A stretch of DNA of 64,000 nt from VFKI01 sp033762075 (GCA_033762075.1 JANRLY010000003.1:6362-70361), one strand, 5' to 3'; shown: positions 9,122 through 18,401, counted from the first letter of the stretch. Program-made: numbers and translations. The notes: generated by a model from the sequence alone, not told the origin.

Positions 9122-9637
9122 ATGCTGAGTAGATCTTTATTAGAAAATTCCGAAAGAAGAATCGAAGAAAAATTATTAACTCATTTAGATCGTGTCATTG
9201 AAACACTTTGTAAGCCTGCCGATGATGTTGCACAAAAAAAACTTGAGACGCTTTTGCCACCCGGAGTTGTATTGGGATTTATTGCAGGTGTGGCTGTCAT
9301 TGCGACTGCCCATGCCATCATTCAGCAAGAAGATAATGAGGAGCATGTGCTATTCCTCAAATTAGGCGCTGGTTTATTAAGTAGTGCTTTAGGTATAGCA
9401 GGCGTCGTGATACCAGCGTGGCTCAGCAAAAAAGCGTATGAAGCTGTTTTACAAACACGATACGGTGTTCAGACAATTGAAGATATTCCATTTGTCGCAG
9501 TGAGAAATTTACCTGAAGTACATGATCGTGTTGTTTACAATACAATACAAACATTTTTCAGCGGTAAAGGCCTTCGATTACGTGATGATGCGACGATTGC
9601 AGACGTAAAATATCAATTGAATTTGCTGGCAAACTGA
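9122..9637 (+). CDS. Unrecognised small membrane protein between deoB and apaH
   Basis: I do not recognise this 171-residue protein. The N-terminal 45 residues are charged and helix-forming, followed by two hydrophobic segments (about residues 47-66 and 80-104) separated by an acidic loop (QQEDNEEH). The C-terminal 60 residues are soluble. No signal peptide cleavage site is obvious, so it is probably an integral inner-membrane protein with a cytoplasmic or periplasmic tail. It starts 9 bp after deoB and ends 1 bp before apaH, implying co-transcription. It may be a lineage-specific protein. Confidence 0.75.
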   Translation: MLSRSLLENSERRIEEKLLTHLDRVIETLCKPADDVAQKKLETLLPPGVVLGFIAGVAVIATAHAIIQQEDNEEHVLFLKLGAGLLSSALGIAGVVIPAWLSKKAYEAVLQTRYGVQTIEDIPFVAVRNLPEVHDRVVYNTIQTFFSGKGLRLRDDATIADVKYQLNLLAN

Positions 9638-9638
9638 T

Positions 9639-10451
9639 ATGAGCATTTATGCGATTGGGGATGTACAAGGATGTTTGTCTCAACTCGAAAAGTTATTAAA
9701 ACTAATTGATTTCAAACCTTCAGAAGATACGTTATGGTTCACAGGAGACATTGTGAATCGCGGTCCGCAATCCCTCGAAACATTGCGTTTTATCCAATCA
9801 CTCGGCGATAAACATATTGTGGTATTGGGAAATCATGATTTGCATTTATTAGCAGTGGCACATAATGCACATGCAGGTTGGTCTGAAGATACTTTAGCTC
9901 CCATTTTAAAAGCCCCTGATTGTGATGTATTGATCAATTGGTTGTGTCATCGCCCGCTGTTGCATCATGATGAATTGCTTAATGTTGTCATGGTACATGC
10001 TGGATTAGCACCTGCCTGGGATCTTTCTGCCGCAAAAAAACATGCACACGAAATTGAAAAAATATTACGAAGTGATGCACGGCGCGAATTTTTTCAAAAC
10101 ATGTATGGTAACCAACCTGATCTTTGGCAAGATGATTTAATAGGGTGGGATCGTTTTCGTTGTATCGTCAATTATTTTACGCGCGCGCGATTTTGTGACG
10201 AAGAAGGACGACTTCTTTTGTCGATCAAGGAAACCGCATTAGTGGATGAAACCAAGCATCTCATTCCATGGTTTCAAAACCCTCAGCGCAAAACGAATCA
10301 TCAGGATATTATTTTTGGACACTGGGCAGCATTGGGTGGTGTCACAAATACGGCGCATGTTTTCGCGTTAGATACAGGGTGCGTCTGGGGTTATGCTTTA
10401 ACGGCGATGCGTTTGACAGATTTACAACGATGGAGTGTGCCTTGTTCATGA
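9639..10451 (+). CDS. apaH: Symmetrical diadenosine tetraphosphatase
   Basis: Hydrolyses Ap4A to two ADP; metallophosphoesterase fold. The three characteristic metal-binding blocks are all present: GDVQGC near residue 7, GDIVNRGP near residue 36, and GNHDLHLLA near residue 64, with further histidines downstream (VHAGLAP). Length 270 matches E. coli ApaH. It begins directly after the upstream small membrane protein. In many gammaproteobacteria apaH lies in the rsmA-apaG-apaH cluster; here rsmA is 16 kb away on the other strand and apaG is not seen. Confidence 0.96.
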   Translation: MSIYAIGDVQGCLSQLEKLLKLIDFKPSEDTLWFTGDIVNRGPQSLETLRFIQSLGDKHIVVLGNHDLHLLAVAHNAHAGWSEDTLAPILKAPDCDVLINWLCHRPLLHHDELLNVVMVHAGLAPAWDLSAAKKHAHEIEKILRSDARREFFQNMYGNQPDLWQDDLIGWDRFRCIVNYFTRARFCDEEGRLLLSIKETALVDETKHLIPWFQNPQRKTNHQDIIFGHWAALGGVTNTAHVFALDTGCVWGYALTAMRLTDLQRWSVPCS

Positions 10452-10464
10452 GGAAAAACTATAA

Positions 10465-11598
10465 ATGGAATTATTCAACCTGTCTCATGATTTGTTAAAA
10501 GAAATTAGTGAGTATTTATATCCTAGCCAAATCATCAAAGCTGCTTTAGCCAATAAAAAAATGCAGGCATCTTTTCAAGATAACCTCATCTGGAAAAGAA
10601 AACTCGAAAAATATTTTCCGAGAGAATATGTAAAAAATAAAACGCATAGCAATTTCTTTGAGTTATTTAAAGAAATCTATATTTCAAAATATGAAATACT
10701 TGATTATCCTGCCATCAGGTTATTTTTAATGGTGGGTGAAGAAGATATTTTTTCGTTTAGTCGACTAACAATCACAATGCAAATGCTCGAAATCACGAAT
10801 GATGCAGAGGATAATTTATTTTATTATATCATGGAGAAAAACAACCAACAGTTTCTAGATATGGTTTATCAAAAAATCAAACCATACTATATTATTGATA
10901 ATCAGATGAATGTGCGGTTTAGATATAACGCAAAGAGTATCCTCTACTGGGCTGTTTCGTGTCATCAAAAGTATAATGAAGTAATTAAGCCTTTATTAGC
11001 TGCAGGCAGCATCATGAGCGAAAAATATTTATTTCATGGCATAACGCCAATTCATATTGCTGCATTACGGGGATGGAATGATTTATTGATTTCTCTTTTA
11101 AATGATTATCCAGAGAGTATCAATCAACAAACAGTTTTTGAAATCACGCCGATAGCGTGTGCAATTAAAAATGGATTATACCAAACAGCAAAAATTTTAT
11201 TCGAACGGGGCGCGAAACTAAGTGACGAATCTTTTTCTAATGCACTTCATTTTGCTGTCGAAAGCGAATCGCTTGAAATGGTTGAATGGGTTTATTCAAT
11301 ATATCCGCATTTGCTTGATGAACCTGATCGATTTAATGTGACGCCTTTGTGTCTTGCTGCTCAGAAGGATGATGAGAAAATCATGCTTTTTTTGATTAAA
11401 AAGGGTGCCGATTTTGATGTTGCATATACTCGAGCAAAAGAAGATAAAGATGTGAGTTATACAATGGATATAGCTTATTCGCGATTAAAAAAAATCAAAC
11501 AAAAGAATCGGAAACGAAAATATTTCCAAGCTTTTTTTACACCCGTTGATATGGCCCAAGCTGGCGAAGTGCAAGAAGCCAAACGATTGGCTAGATAA
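10465..11598 (+). CDS. F-box and ankyrin-repeat protein, candidate secreted effector
   Basis: Eukaryote-like protein of 377 residues. The first 50 residues match an F-box: LSHDLLKEISEYL, then a hydrophobic ALANKKM segment and a Trp-containing LIWKRKLEKYF end. From about residue 165 follow four or five ankyrin repeats, recognisable by TPIHIAALRGWND, TPIACAIKNG, ALHFAVES and TPLCLAAQKD cores. F-box proteins recruit host SCF ubiquitin ligase through Skp1, as known for Legionella AnkB/LegU1. No Sec signal is present; the C-terminus is basic. It starts 13 bp after apaH but is AT-richer than its neighbours. Secretion by a type IVB system is inference; the domain calls are by eye. Confidence 0.85.
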   Translation: MELFNLSHDLLKEISEYLYPSQIIKAALANKKMQASFQDNLIWKRKLEKYFPREYVKNKTHSNFFELFKEIYISKYEILDYPAIRLFLMVGEEDIFSFSRLTITMQMLEITNDAEDNLFYYIMEKNNQQFLDMVYQKIKPYYIIDNQMNVRFRYNAKSILYWAVSCHQKYNEVIKPLLAAGSIMSEKYLFHGITPIHIAALRGWNDLLISLLNDYPESINQQTVFEITPIACAIKNGLYQTAKILFERGAKLSDESFSNALHFAVESESLEMVEWVYSIYPHLLDEPDRFNVTPLCLAAQKDDEKIMLFLIKKGADFDVAYTRAKEDKDVSYTMDIAYSRLKKIKQKNRKRKYFQAFFTPVDMAQAGEVQEAKRLAR

Positions 11599-11691
11599 AG
11601 ATCTATGAAGACTAGCTTGTGATTGACAGCCATGCTTCTCTAAGATAACCTCCGCCGTTGAATAAATCATAGAAAAAAACTGAAGTGAGCC

Positions 11692-12768
11692 ATGCAAAAA
11701 GATAAATTGATATACGATAATATGCCTATCAATCAAATGGGTATCGTTGGAGACACCTGTGTTGAGCTTAAGCAATTACAAATGTCTGAAACGATCAAAA
11801 AGCTTAGTGAAAGAGAACACTATTTCAGACTTGACCCTAGAATACTTCACGGCCAACAAGGCAGTTTTTCTTTGAGACTGATGTCGAAAAGAGTATCTAG
11901 TTGGGTTGATCGTCCTTCAAACACAGCGAAAAATAATGAGTTCGAGGTGATACTTGATGCTCAGGTTATTCCAGCTGGAAAGTTATTGGCGAATCGTACC
12001 TATCTCGTTTCCAATGGAAAAATAGATTACTACAAAACACTGAAATATTGGAGTATGGTAAGTCAGCTTAATCAGTTCAATTTGCGTGCGAAAGATTATC
12101 TCCTTGAAAAGCATCAAACCTATTGGAAAGAAGGGCGAACTAGTTTTACCAATGCTGTGATGTTTCTGATTGAGAATGCAGATTTAGATGATAATCAAAA
12201 AATTCTTTTAACAGTAAAAGCGATGAATCTCGACAATATGAAAATTGATTATGACAGATTGGCTCAATTTAAAAACAATTTCCATCTTTCTTCAGCGCAA
12301 CTTGATGAAGAAAAGGAATCTGAAGATGCTCGCCGTTATCAAGATGAAGACATATTGGAGAAAAGTTTCAAAAAGATAGTAATGGAAGTTTGCACAGGTT
12401 TGCAGAAGTATGTAGACAAGAAAGCTTTTGGTCAAGTGATGTCCTTTTTTAAACACAGTGCTGTCAGAGCGGAAAAGCAAAATAAATGCGCTGCCTTTAT
12501 TCAACAGATGCATTGTCCGCGTCATTCAGTAACACGAGAGGAGTTTATCTTTGCAAGTAAAGAGCTTTTAAAAGATCTAGTTCGAATCGCGAAGAATCAT
12601 GACATATCAACGAATGGTGAAGCATATGACTACGCTTATGTTGCCTACACAAACGCGCTGGGCCAGACTGGTTCGCGTCTTGTGCAAGATTACATGCCTG
12701 ATCCTGATAGTGTTTCTTATGAGGAAATAAAAAAAGAAATGCCTCGACTAGGGAGAATAAAATCTTAA
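11692..12768 (+). CDS. Unrecognised cytosolic-type protein, possible effector
   Basis: A 358-residue protein with no signal peptide or transmembrane segment and no family I recognise. It is highly charged, mostly helical in appearance, with an acidic stretch around residues 203-225 (DEEKESEDARR) and few glycines. The ATG at 11692 has a weak GTGAG ribosome site. It follows the F-box/ankyrin gene by 93 bp in the same orientation, and a HAD remnant follows it. An effector role is a guess from location and lack of relatives; it could equally be an ordinary lineage-specific protein. Confidence 0.7.
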   Translation: MQKDKLIYDNMPINQMGIVGDTCVELKQLQMSETIKKLSEREHYFRLDPRILHGQQGSFSLRLMSKRVSSWVDRPSNTAKNNEFEVILDAQVIPAGKLLANRTYLVSNGKIDYYKTLKYWSMVSQLNQFNLRAKDYLLEKHQTYWKEGRTSFTNAVMFLIENADLDDNQKILLTVKAMNLDNMKIDYDRLAQFKNNFHLSSAQLDEEKESEDARRYQDEDILEKSFKKIVMEVCTGLQKYVDKKAFGQVMSFFKHSAVRAEKQNKCAAFIQQMHCPRHSVTREEFIFASKELLKDLVRIAKNHDISTNGEAYDYAYVAYTNALGQTGSRLVQDYMPDPDSVSYEEIKKEMPRLGRIKS

Positions 12769-12801
12769 GATGAGAGAGTTGGTGGGTGTTGTGAGACAAG
12801 C

Positions 12802-12942
12802 ATGATTAGAGCTATTTTTTGGGATATTGATGGTACCTTAACAGATGATCAAATCCATAAAGTGAAACACGCCGTGTTAGGTCGGTGGTTCTTTAATAGC
12901 TCAGAGGCGGGACTTGTCCGGGGCGCAAAATGGCATCGCTAA
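12802..12942 (+). pseudogene. HAD-superfamily hydrolase N-terminal remnant
   Basis: A 46-codon frame starting at ATG 12802 reads IRAIFWDIDGTLTDDQ, the DxDGT(L/V)T nucleophile motif of haloacid-dehalogenase phosphatases. After about 26 residues the similarity stops and the frame runs into a perfect hairpin and a stop. The remaining 200 or so residues of a HAD enzyme are missing, so this is a broken gene. Confidence 0.7.
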
Positions 12943-12954
12943 TGCCATTTTGCG
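12924..12954. repeat. Perfect 13-bp inverted repeat ending the HAD remnant
   Basis: The arms CGCAAAATGGCAT and ATGCCATTTTGCG pair perfectly around the five-base loop CGCTA. No T-run follows, so it is not a standard intrinsic terminator. It lies exactly where the HAD coding sequence is lost and may be the scar or end of an inserted element. Confidence 0.7.
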
Positions 12955-13045
12955 ACAGTACAGCTGCCACTGGAAAATAAAGCCCAATACCTTCCATTAG
13001 CAATAGAGATCTAATATAATAACTTTCTATTGATAATGGAAAGTT

Positions 13046-14329
13046 ATGACCATGAATAAACAAACCCTTAAAGAAGTTATCTTAGATCAGCGCAAATTGA
13101 ACGTTCCAGAAAGCGTGGTTCTACGTGAAATCTTTGCAGATTTAGCCCGTCTTAGAAATTCCAAACAGGTGCTCATACTTTCCGGTATTCGACGTTGCGG
13201 TAAATCAGTCTTACTAGGATTATGCAGGAAAGATTCACCAGAGCAGGATTACTATATTAACTTTGACGACGATCGTTTGGTTAATTTCAAAGTTGAAGAT
13301 TTTCAAACCTTATATGAACTATTTGTTGAAATGTATGGACCGCAAAATACATTTTATTTTGATGAAATTCAGAATATAAAAAATTGGGAACGTTTTATTC
13401 GCCGTTTACACGAACAGGGAAAAAAGATTTACATTACAGGATCAAATGCCTCTATGCTCAGTGCAGAGCTCGGTACTCGTTTAACGGGTCGCAATATTGA
13501 AATTCATTTATATCCTTACTCTTTTAACGAATACTTGACTATGAAAGGTAAAACCAACGTAAAAATAGGATCACTCAGCACGGTTGAAAAAGGTATTATA
13601 AAATCGATATTTAATCAGTTTTTGGAAGAGGGCGGTTTGCCCGAATATATTCACTGTAAATTACCTGAATACCTCCATAGTCTTTATCAAAACATTTTAT
13701 ACCGCGACATTATTGTGCGTCATAATATTAAGAATCATCAGGCTTTAAAAGAGCTTGTTTATTATTTGGCTACTAATATTTCAAAAGAATGTTCATTTAA
13801 TTCGCTGAAAAAAATGTTAGGGTTGTCTAGCGCAACGACGGTATCTGATTATTGCGGTTATTTAGAAGATAGTTTTTTGTGTTTTTTTATTAATCGATAT
13901 GAGTATTCCTTAAAAAAACAAATCCAAAGTCCTAAAAAGGTATATTTTATCGATCAAGCTTTGGCGGTTTCTGTTGGTTTTCAATTTAGTTCCGATATGG
14001 GGAGATTACTTGAAAACATCGTATTTTTAGAATTAAAAAGGCGCGGGCACTCCATTTATTATCATCAAGGTAAAAAGGAATGTGATTTTGTATTAAAAAA
14101 AGAGCGAAAAATTATAGCAGCTATTCAAGTATGTGTTGCATTGGATGATGCAAAAACGCGAGATCGCGAAATATTTGGATTAATTGATGCCATGCAAGAA
14201 TATCAATTAAATTTTGGGGTCATTGTTACTAGTGATACATTCTCCGAGGAGATAGTCAGCCACGCAGATCAAGCTTATAAAATTCGCATTGTGCCTATTT
14301 GGGCATGGTTGTTGGAATCTAGCGTTTAA
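13046..14329 (+). CDS. AAA-type ATPase with DUF4143 C-terminal domain
   Basis: Soluble 427-residue ATPase of the AAA_14/DUF4143 group. The Walker A motif GIRRCGKS is near residue 48, Walker B FYFDEIQN near residue 105, and the sensor-like YITGSNAS near residue 133. The C-terminal part (GKKECDFVLKK then IQVCV) resembles the nuclease-like ECD...IQV core of DUF4143. Function in this family is unknown; members are patchily distributed and often mobile. It stands alone between the HAD remnant and folA. Starts at 13046 or 13052 are both possible; the ribosome site is weak. Confidence 0.88.
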   Translation: MTMNKQTLKEVILDQRKLNVPESVVLREIFADLARLRNSKQVLILSGIRRCGKSVLLGLCRKDSPEQDYYINFDDDRLVNFKVEDFQTLYELFVEMYGPQNTFYFDEIQNIKNWERFIRRLHEQGKKIYITGSNASMLSAELGTRLTGRNIEIHLYPYSFNEYLTMKGKTNVKIGSLSTVEKGIIKSIFNQFLEEGGLPEYIHCKLPEYLHSLYQNILYRDIIVRHNIKNHQALKELVYYLATNISKECSFNSLKKMLGLSSATTVSDYCGYLEDSFLCFFINRYEYSLKKQIQSPKKVYFIDQALAVSVGFQFSSDMGRLLENIVFLELKRRGHSIYYHQGKKECDFVLKKERKIIAAIQVCVALDDAKTRDREIFGLIDAMQEYQLNFGVIVTSDTFSEEIVSHADQAYKIRIVPIWAWLLESSV

Positions 14330-14334
14330 ATAAT

Positions 14335-14823
14335 TTACTCTCTTCTTTCCAAAGTCAAAAAACTAAACGCATGAGGATTTTTATCGTCAATAGAATGATC
14401 GATGCGGTTGGTTTCATGCCAAATTGTGGGGTCAATTTCTGGGAAAAAAGCATCGCCTTCAAATGTGTGATGAATGATTGTGAGATCAATCACATCGATG
14501 CGCGGTAACATGTCAGCAAATAAATGTGCGCCGCCTATCACAAAAATCTCTGCGTCATTTTGCGTTTGATTTAAAGCTTCTTCAATGGAATGTGTAACAA
14601 TACATCCTTCCGCAGAAAAATTTTTATCATGCGACAAAATGATATTGCGCCGTCCAGGTAGCGGGCGCCCAATCGATTGAAATGTTTTGCGCCCCATGAT
14701 AATCGGTTTACCGAGTGTTAAAGCTTTGAAGTGCGCCAAATCAGCTGGTAAATGCCAAGGAAGTTGATTATTTATGCCAATCACACGGTTTTCTGACATG
14801 GCAACAATTGCATGAATGATCAT
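14335..14823 (-). CDS. folA: Dihydrofolate reductase
   Basis: Reduces dihydrofolate to tetrahydrofolate with NADPH. Typical marks: the N-terminal VAMSENRVIGINNQLPWHLPADL with the substrate-binding acid, the GRKTFQSIGRPLPGRRN cofactor loop, and VIGGAHLF. Length 162 is normal. It converges with the DUF4143 ATPase, only 5 bp separating the two stops. No thyA is beside it. Confidence 0.96.
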   Translation of the reverse strand: MIIHAIVAMSENRVIGINNQLPWHLPADLAHFKALTLGKPIIMGRKTFQSIGRPLPGRRNIILSHDKNFSAEGCIVTHSIEEALNQTQNDAEIFVIGGAHLFADMLPRIDVIDLTIIHHTFEGDAFFPEIDPTIWHETNRIDHSIDDKNPHAFSFLTLERRE

Positions 14824-14898
14824 ATAAAGTGCTCGTGCAATAATACATTATTGCGAGTGTACACTTAAGAATAGTGTCTAAGCTAGCTTTGATAAGTA

Positions 14899-16341
14899 TT
14901 ACTTAACTGTTAGACTTTTTGGAATTTTTTCTTCTTGCTCTACTCTGAGGGCAGGTTTTTGGATTTTAAATAACCAGCGTGATTGAGGAGGGGTTTTCTT
15001 TATGGCTTCTTCTTCTAATTCTGGTTTTATAGAACATAAAAATGGCAAAATAGACGTTGCACGTGCACCGCTATCCTCAGAGAGAATGATATTTGCAGCT
15101 TTTTCTAAAATCTCAACGCTTATTTCTGCTCCATGATTTATCAATAGTTCAACAGTTTCTAATGAATTTCCTGCAATAACCGCATGCATTAAGAGTGTTT
15201 TACCACTTTCATCTATTGCATGAATCAATTCAGGATTTTTTTGCAATAATGTTTCTATAACAGGTAAAGCATTTTTACTACCTTGAGTGGCACAAGTTAA
15301 TGCATATTGCTGTAATGCTGGATTAGGTAAAAGAATTTCATTGACGATTTCTATTTTGCCAGAGCGTGCAGCTACGCGTAATGCGTGCTTTATATCTTGT
15401 TCTGTCGAATGAATGTTTTTTAAAATAAATTTTATAACTTCTAAATGATTATATTGTGCGGCATACATTAATGGAGAAGTATTTTTACCGTCTTTACCAG
15501 TAAAAAGAGTATCTGGACCAATTTCCAATAATCCACTTTTGCTTTTATCCAAAAAGATTTTTAAAATATTGATATGATTATTTAAAGCCGCAACAACAAT
15601 CGATTCAAAGATTTCTGCATGGTCTATTTCATTAATTTCTTGACTGAAAAAAATAAAAAGCTTCTCTAAGATTTCAGTGTTATTATTTTCAGCTGCTGAC
15701 CATAAAGCTTCGTTTAATGTTTTTTTAAAATTTTCTGCGCCTTGAGTCTCTTTTAGGTTTTGCATATTTTGAATAATGATATCAGCTGGTTGATGACAGG
15801 CGATGCTTGTATTGTTTATTAAACGATTGCAATCATTTTCACCTTCTACTAGCTGCGAAGATTTTTCTTCTATGGCTTTAAAAATCTGATCGAGTAATGC
15901 TTGATTATCCATTTCTTTCGCGAGTCGAGGTAGTGTCATATCGACGTGGTCTTGGCAGGATAAGAGTGAAAGTAAAGGTGCAGAACCGGTTTGCACTATT
16001 TCTTCCAGTTCTACCAGACCGGCATGAACACCGCCTTCACGAACAGCATTAAAAATCGGCCAAAAAACTCCTTCAACCAGCCCATTTGCAAGGCGTTGTA
16101 TTTTGTAAAATTCTTGTTGAGGAGTGAGTTTTTCTTCATGTTCTAGTTGTTGAAACATGGAATAACGAGACGGTAGCGCTTTGATTTTTTGTCGCCATAT
16201 AGAATGATCTTCTTGAATGATATTTGATTTTTGTAAACGAACGATTTCGTCGGCAGGGATTGATGCTCCAATTAAAGCAATAATCTCTCGCGAAAGAGTC
16301 GTTAGGTCGCGCAATGTTTCAGGCGTGTTGGATCTCATCAT
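14899..16341 (-). CDS. Ankyrin-repeat protein
   Basis: Soluble 480-residue protein. The N-terminal 200 residues have no recognised domain; from about residue 210 there are about six ankyrin-type repeats, the clearest with cores SPLMYAAQYNHLEVIKFIL, ALRVAARSGKIEIV, and LLMHAVIAGNSLETVELLINHGA. The C-terminus is basic (EEKIPKSLTVK). I start at ATG 16341 because GAGGAT lies just upstream at 16349-16354, rather than the first in-frame ATG at 16377. No signal peptide. Such proteins in Legionellales are often translocated effectors; that is inference. Confidence 0.85.
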   Translation of the reverse strand: MMRSNTPETLRDLTTLSREIIALIGASIPADEIVRLQKSNIIQEDHSIWRQKIKALPSRYSMFQQLEHEEKLTPQQEFYKIQRLANGLVEGVFWPIFNAVREGGVHAGLVELEEIVQTGSAPLLSLLSCQDHVDMTLPRLAKEMDNQALLDQIFKAIEEKSSQLVEGENDCNRLINNTSIACHQPADIIIQNMQNLKETQGAENFKKTLNEALWSAAENNNTEILEKLFIFFSQEINEIDHAEIFESIVVAALNNHINILKIFLDKSKSGLLEIGPDTLFTGKDGKNTSPLMYAAQYNHLEVIKFILKNIHSTEQDIKHALRVAARSGKIEIVNEILLPNPALQQYALTCATQGSKNALPVIETLLQKNPELIHAIDESGKTLLMHAVIAGNSLETVELLINHGAEISVEILEKAANIILSEDSGARATSILPFLCSIKPELEEEAIKKTPPQSRWLFKIQKPALRVEQEEKIPKSLTVK

Positions 16342-16418
16342 GGGTATATCCTCAAAAATTGAGCAAATTATACCCAATATAAGCTTAAGGATAGCTTAAA
16401 AACATGAGAGCTCATCCA

Positions 16419-16482
16419 GCGCATGTTTTTAGCGCAGGATGCAGCGACTAAAGACACTAGGTGCTGCGCTAAAAGCGTGCGC
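16419..16482. repeat. Imperfect inverted repeat upstream of the ankyrin gene
   Basis: Arms at 16419-16437 and 16464-16482 match at 17 of 19 positions (GCGCATGTTTTTAGCGCAG against its complement). It lies in the 192-bp gap between the ankyrin gene start and the end of the permease gene, and may terminate either read-through or be a dispersed palindrome. Confidence 0.6.
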
Positions 16483-16533
16483 GAAATGACGTAAATATAT
16501 AGTTTAATCAGTTAGTTAGGTTGCCGCCTTACT

Positions 16534-17733
16534 CTACTCTGCCCGTAAAGCTGTCACAGGATCCAGCTTGGCGGCCTGCCAAGCTGGATAAAAACCCGCT
16601 AAAATCCCAACTAACGCTGAAACAGTAAACCCTACAATTGGCGGCATTAAAAATAAAATAAATTCCCAGTGCCAGAAAAAAGCTAGCATACGAGCAATAA
16701 AAATTCCAAGCAAAACACCTGGAATACCCCCTGCGATCGCAAGCAAAAGCGATTCAATTAAAAATAAATTTCGAATGCTCGATGGTGTTGCCCCTAAGGC
16801 TAAGCGAATGCCAATTTCGCGTCGACGTTCTAATACGGAAACTAACATAATATTCATCACACCAATTCCACCAATGAATAATGAAATACCGCCAATTAAT
16901 CCTAAAAATAAAGTCAGAATTTGACTTTGATGATTTTGTTTCTCAATAAGTTCTCGTGCGCTGCGAATATATAATTTTTTACTTGGAGCAACGCGTTGAA
17001 AATAATTTTTGATATGACTTTGCAGTGCATTTAATTCTGCATCTGGTGTAAGTTTCATTAAAATATTACTGAGAGTGATGGTGGGATTGACCAAGAACGA
17101 AGTTTGTACTGTCGTGATCACAGAGTTGTCAATATTCGTATAAACAAAAGCACTTTCTTGTGAGGGCGCAGCAACACCAATAATAGTTAAAATTTGTTTA
17201 CCCACTTGAATTTGTTGACCAATTATATTATCAAAAGTGATTTTTTGAATTTGCTTTGCAACGTCACTACCAATTACACAAAAAGTATTAAGGCGATCTA
17301 AATCTGTGAGTAAACGACCGTTGGCAGATTTTAAATGAAGAATATGCGCAAAATTTCCAGTGATACCAACCAGGCCACCGCCTACGGGGCGACCGCGAAA
17401 TTGTATTTGTTCGAATAGTAGCGTGTAAGGTGCAACCATCACAATTTGCGGATCAGACATTTTAACTTGCTCGGCATCCTGCAATGTCAAATGTTGGTCG
17501 TTGGATTTTTCTTGTGTATTGCTATCATCATCCATCAGTGTGATGGCCATGAGGTCCGTGCCAAGCAAATTAAATTGTTTCAATGTTTCACGTGTTGCAA
17601 GCTCCCCTCCTGAAACCATTGCGACGACGGATGCAGTGCCCGCAAGAATACCAATCAAAGCGAGCAATGAACGTAATCTGGATGATAATAAGCTTGCAAA
17701 GCCTTCGCGAAAAAACATTAGCCAAGCTGTCAT
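16534..17733 (-). CDS. MacB-type ABC transporter permease
   Basis: Inner-membrane permease of the MacB/LolC/FtsX mechanotransmission group, 399 residues. One N-terminal transmembrane helix (about residues 18-40) is followed by a large periplasmic MacB_PCD domain (about 45-260) and three C-terminal helices (FtsX domain), with GLIGGISLFIGGIGVMNIML and the ERRREIGIRLALGA coupling segment. The start overlaps the ATPase stop (ATGA). With the ATPase, adaptor and TolC-like protein next door it should form a tripartite export pump. Substrate unknown. Confidence 0.92.
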   Translation of the reverse strand: MTAWLMFFREGFASLLSSRLRSLLALIGILAGTASVVAMVSGGELATRETLKQFNLLGTDLMAITLMDDDSNTQEKSNDQHLTLQDAEQVKMSDPQIVMVAPYTLLFEQIQFRGRPVGGGLVGITGNFAHILHLKSANGRLLTDLDRLNTFCVIGSDVAKQIQKITFDNIIGQQIQVGKQILTIIGVAAPSQESAFVYTNIDNSVITTVQTSFLVNPTITLSNILMKLTPDAELNALQSHIKNYFQRVAPSKKLYIRSARELIEKQNHQSQILTLFLGLIGGISLFIGGIGVMNIMLVSVLERRREIGIRLALGATPSSIRNLFLIESLLLAIAGGIPGVLLGIFIARMLAFFWHWEFILFLMPPIVGFTVSALVGILAGFYPAWQAAKLDPVTALRAE

Positions 17734-18401
17734 GACATTTCTCCATCACGAATTTGAATCACGCGTGGAAAGAGTCTTGAAATAGATGGATCGTGCGTCA
17801 CGATGATCAATGTTTTGTTTTCTTCGCGATTTAACGTGAGCAACATATCCATGATTAATTTGCCATTCGTCGAATCCAGTGCGCCTGTTGGTTCATCCGC
17901 TAGAATAATGTCAGGTGCGCCGACGAGCGCGCGTGCAATGGCAACTCGTTGTTGTTGCCCGCCAGATAATTGATTGGGCCTTTGTGAAATAAAATTTTTC
18001 ATGCCCACTTTTTCAAGCATTTGAATGGATTTTTCACGCGCAATGGATTCTGCTTCACTGCGATAAAATAAAGGCAGCATCACATTGTGTAACACATCCA
18101 TGCGCGGTAAAAGAAAAAAAGATTGAAAAACAAAACCTGTTGTGCGGTTGCGCAATTGTGCGAGTTCATTTGCTGATAAATCGGTCGTTGATGAATTTCT
18201 GAGAAGGTATTCACCTGACGTGGGTCGGTCGAGTAATCCAATCATGTGCATTAAAGTGGATTTACCTGAGCCGGATGGCCCAGTGATCGCTAAACTTTCT
18301 CCCGCACGAATCTCTAGCGAAATATTTTTTAACGCATAAAAAGGAGCGTGTTGATGTTGATAAATTTTATTAAGTTGTTTCAGTTGGATCAGGGACGACA
18401 A
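17730..18401 (-). CDS. MacB/LolD-type ABC transporter ATPase
   Basis: ATP-binding subunit for the downstream permease, 223 residues. Walker A GPSGSGKST near residue 41, signature LSGGQQQRVAIARAL near 143, Walker B IILADEPTGALD near 162, and H-loop VTHDP. The start is TTG at 18401, supported by AGGAG six bases upstream; no ATG exists before the Walker A motif. It overlaps the end of the adaptor gene by 32 bp. In E. coli MacB the ATPase and permease are one chain; here they are split. Confidence 0.93.
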   Translation of the reverse strand: MSSLIQLKQLNKIYQHQHAPFYALKNISLEIRAGESLAITGPSGSGKSTLMHMIGLLDRPTSGEYLLRNSSTTDLSANELAQLRNRTTGFVFQSFFLLPRMDVLHNVMLPLFYRSEAESIAREKSIQMLEKVGMKNFISQRPNQLSGGQQQRVAIARALVGAPDIILADEPTGALDSTNGKLIMDMLLTLNREENKTLIIVTHDPSISRLFPRVIQIRDGEMS

